The notes under the pieces were generated by a model, which was not told the origin of the DNA, searched no databases, and worked only from the letters and a program-made list of their open reading frames with translations. A DNA stretch of 6,971 nucleotides from Eubacteriales Family XIII. Incertae Sedis bacterium. GTDB taxonomy: Bacteria > Bacillota_A > Clostridia > Peptostreptococcales > Anaerovoracaceae. A program made the position numbers and the translations under genes. Shown piece after piece: positions 5,359 through 6,971 of this stretch (positions are counted from its first letter, which is position 1; every line of letters starts with the position of its first letter). The DNA is taken from assembly GCA_031280075.1 (NCBI GenBank), contig JAITHG010000184.1, positions 1-6,971 on the forward strand, written 5' to 3'.

Positions 5359-6971
5359 ATGCCAGTCTATGGTTATGGCGACACTTTGCTGCGCGTCAAT
5401 CTGAGGGAGAAGACCGTCCGGCGGGAGCCAGTCCCCAAGGAAGTGCTGGAGAACTGGCTCGGAGGGACGGGGCTCGGCGTGAAGATCATGTACGAGGAGG
5501 TGCCGACGCACGTGCAGTGGGATGATCCGGAAAACAAGATCATCTTTGCCTGCGGCGCGCTGTCGGGCATGCCTGCCTGCGGGACGGGTGCCTACGGCGT
5601 GACGACGAAGGGGGCGTTGACGGGCGGGCTTGCGACCTCGCAGGCGATGGGCTCGTTCGGGGCTCTCATGAAGTACGCCGGTTACGTCGGCATCGTCTTC
5701 GAGGATGCCTCGGACGAATGGGTCTACCTTTATATAGACGGGGACACGGTGGAGCTGAAGGATGCCCGCCACCTCGTCGGGCTGGATTCCATCGAGACAC
5801 AGGACAAGCTGCACGAGGAATACGGGCGAGGCGAGTACGAGATGAGCGTCTCGTGCATCGGTCCCGCCGGGGAGAACGGCGTCCGATTCGCGATGATCAC
5901 CGGTGATTACGGACATGTGGCGGCGCACAACGGCGTCGGCTCCGTCCTTGGAAAGAAAAAAGTCAAGGCGGTCGCCATCAACAAGCGGATCCACCGTGCC
6001 AGCAGCTGGTGGGATGTGGACGGGATGCGCCAGACGGGCAAGGACATCTACGCCTCGGCGATGCTCTCCCCGGTCGCGGAGGAGACGGTGGCAATGGGCA
6101 CGAACGCAGGCTTTGTCCCGCTTTACCGAGGCGGCATCCTGCCCATCAAGAACCTGAACACGAGCATCATGGAGGAGCATACGGAGTTTTGGGGGAAGAC
6201 GCTGCGCGACAAGTTCGAATACAAGCACTCGCCCTGCTGGGGCTGCACCTGGACGCACTGCGGGACGCTGAAGGTCAAGGACGGACCGAACAAGGGCAAG
6301 GTCTTCGAAGAGCCGGAGTACGAAGCGCTTGCGGGGATGGGCACGATCATCTTCAACAAGGACAACGAGAAGGGCATCCAGCTGACCGACCGCCTTGACC
6401 GCCTCGGCATGGACTGCAACGAGACCGGCTGGCTCATGGGCTGGGCCATCGAGTGCTACGAGAAAGGCTATATCACGAAGGAGGAGACCGGCGGCATCGA
6501 ACTGACCTGGGGCAACGCGGACGCGGTCTATGAGATCCTCTGGAAAATCGCCTACCGCGAAGGCATCGGAGACTTCCTGGCCGAGGGCATCAAGCGCTGC
6601 GCGGAGGCGCGCGGCGGCGAAGCGCAGAAGTGCGCGGTGTACACGCTCAAGGGCAACACCCCGCGCGGGCACGACCACCGCTCCGACTGGAAGGAGCTGC
6701 TCGACATCTGCGTGTCGAGCACGGGCACAGTCGAGGTGGTCGGCGGCGGCGTGAACGTGAAACAGCACGGCGAGGAACCGGTCAAGGACAAGTTCGACCC
6801 CCTCGAGATCGCGCGCTACAACTACATCTGTGCAGGGAGGCGCGTGGTCGAGGACTCGCTCGGCATCTGCCGCATGATCACGGCGGAGGACATTACGAAC
6901 ACGGCGAACGCCATGCACTACGCGACGGGCGACGAGTGGAGCATAGACCGCCTCATGCGCATCGGCAAGCG
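5359..6971 (+). CDS. AOR-family W/Mo oxidoreductase, C-terminus cut off
   Basis: An open frame of 537 codons runs off the window without a stop. AOR-family proteins are usually about 600-700 residues, so perhaps 60-160 are missing. The family binds a bis-pterin tungsten (or Mo) cofactor plus one 4Fe-4S cluster and carries out ferredoxin-level redox chemistry on aldehydes, acids or acyl-CoAs. Seen: N-terminal LLRVNL and GGTGLGVKIMYEEVP (35-49), TTKGALTGGL (82-91), KYAGYVGIVFE (105-115), CIGPAGENGVRFA (166-178), VGSVLGKKKVKAVA (193-206), cluster cysteines C293, C296, C301 and C504 (the last in DSLGIC), and EPEYEALAGMG (318-328). It departs from canonical AORs in three ways: Cx2Cx4C rather than Cx2Cx3C, AAHNGVG rather than a Gly/Arg-rich GRGGLG, and KGNTPRGHDHR rather than the usual DPRG block. 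This is closer to what I recall of the BamB-like branch, but that placement is unproven. The start ATG follows AAGGAGG by 7 nt. It is probably read with the upstream ADH, or from its own leader. Confidence 0.92.
   Translation, partial: MPVYGYGDTLLRVNLREKTVRREPVPKEVLENWLGGTGLGVKIMYEEVPTHVQWDDPENKIIFACGALSGMPACGTGAYGVTTKGALTGGLATSQAMGSFGALMKYAGYVGIVFEDASDEWVYLYIDGDTVELKDARHLVGLDSIETQDKLHEEYGRGEYEMSVSCIGPAGENGVRFAMITGDYGHVAAHNGVGSVLGKKKVKAVAINKRIHRASSWWDVDGMRQTGKDIYASAMLSPVAEETVAMGTNAGFVPLYRGGILPIKNLNTSIMEEHTEFWGKTLRDKFEYKHSPCWGCTWTHCGTLKVKDGPNKGKVFEEPEYEALAGMGTIIFNKDNEKGIQLTDRLDRLGMDCNETGWLMGWAIECYEKGYITKEETGGIELTWGNADAVYEILWKIAYREGIGDFLAEGIKRCAEARGGEAQKCAVYTLKGNTPRGHDHRSDWKELLDICVSSTGTVEVVGGGVNVKQHGEEPVKDKFDPLEIARYNYICAGRRVVEDSLGICRMITAEDITNTANAMHYATGDEWSIDRLMRIGK

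Noticed and set aside
5119..6918. Long minus-strand open frame of 599 codons opposite the AOR gene
   Set aside because: The plus strand carries an uninterrupted AOR protein with cluster cysteines and family motifs. The antisense product is low-complexity and Arg/Asp/Val-rich.

Overview
The window looks like a catabolic or redox gene island from an anaerobic bacterium. The genes are GC-rich with strong third-position G/C bias, the main intergenic region is AT-rich, and every gene has a strong Shine-Dalgarno sequence (GGAGG or AAGGAG type) 6-7 nt before its ATG. An aldehyde:ferredoxin oxidoreductase (AOR) family tungsto-/molybdoenzyme points to anaerobic metabolism. A high-GC anaerobic Firmicute (for example the Negativicutes) or a Synergistete would fit, but this is a weak inference from style and gene content. 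No tRNA, rRNA, mobile element or CRISPR array was seen.

Layout: two transcription units diverge from a 368-bp intergenic region (2307-2674). Leftwards run a zinc-dependent MDR alcohol dehydrogenase (1197-2306) and an iron-dependent alcohol dehydrogenase (23-1192). They are only 4 bp apart, and the second gene's ribosome-binding site overlaps the first gene's stop codon. Rightwards run an MmgE/PrpD-family protein (2675-4069), a second zinc MDR dehydrogenase (4111-5226, a paralogue of the first), and an AOR-family protein (5359 to the window end, C-terminus missing). Before the AOR gene lies a 132-bp gap with two hairpins and three TGGGACA repeats spaced 22 and 11 bp. A possible 36-codon leader ORF (2572-2682) overlaps the MmgE/PrpD start.

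How the genes may work together (inference): the set has three alcohol/carbonyl dehydrogenases of two unrelated folds, one MmgE/PrpD enzyme (family reactions: dehydration, decarboxylation or epimerisation of polycarboxylates and related acids), and one low-potential ferredoxin-linked W/Mo enzyme acting on an aldehyde, acid or acyl-CoA. This could be a fermentative pathway that interconverts a hydroxy/oxo acid or cyclic intermediate. The substrate cannot be read from the sequence. The AOR protein lacks several signatures of canonical AORs and looks closer to the BamB-like branch. Both zinc dehydrogenases share unusual features: an 8-residue last spacer in the structural zinc site, and no acidic residue at the NAD-ribose position. 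These shared departures are the best reason to regard the locus as a poorly described pathway.
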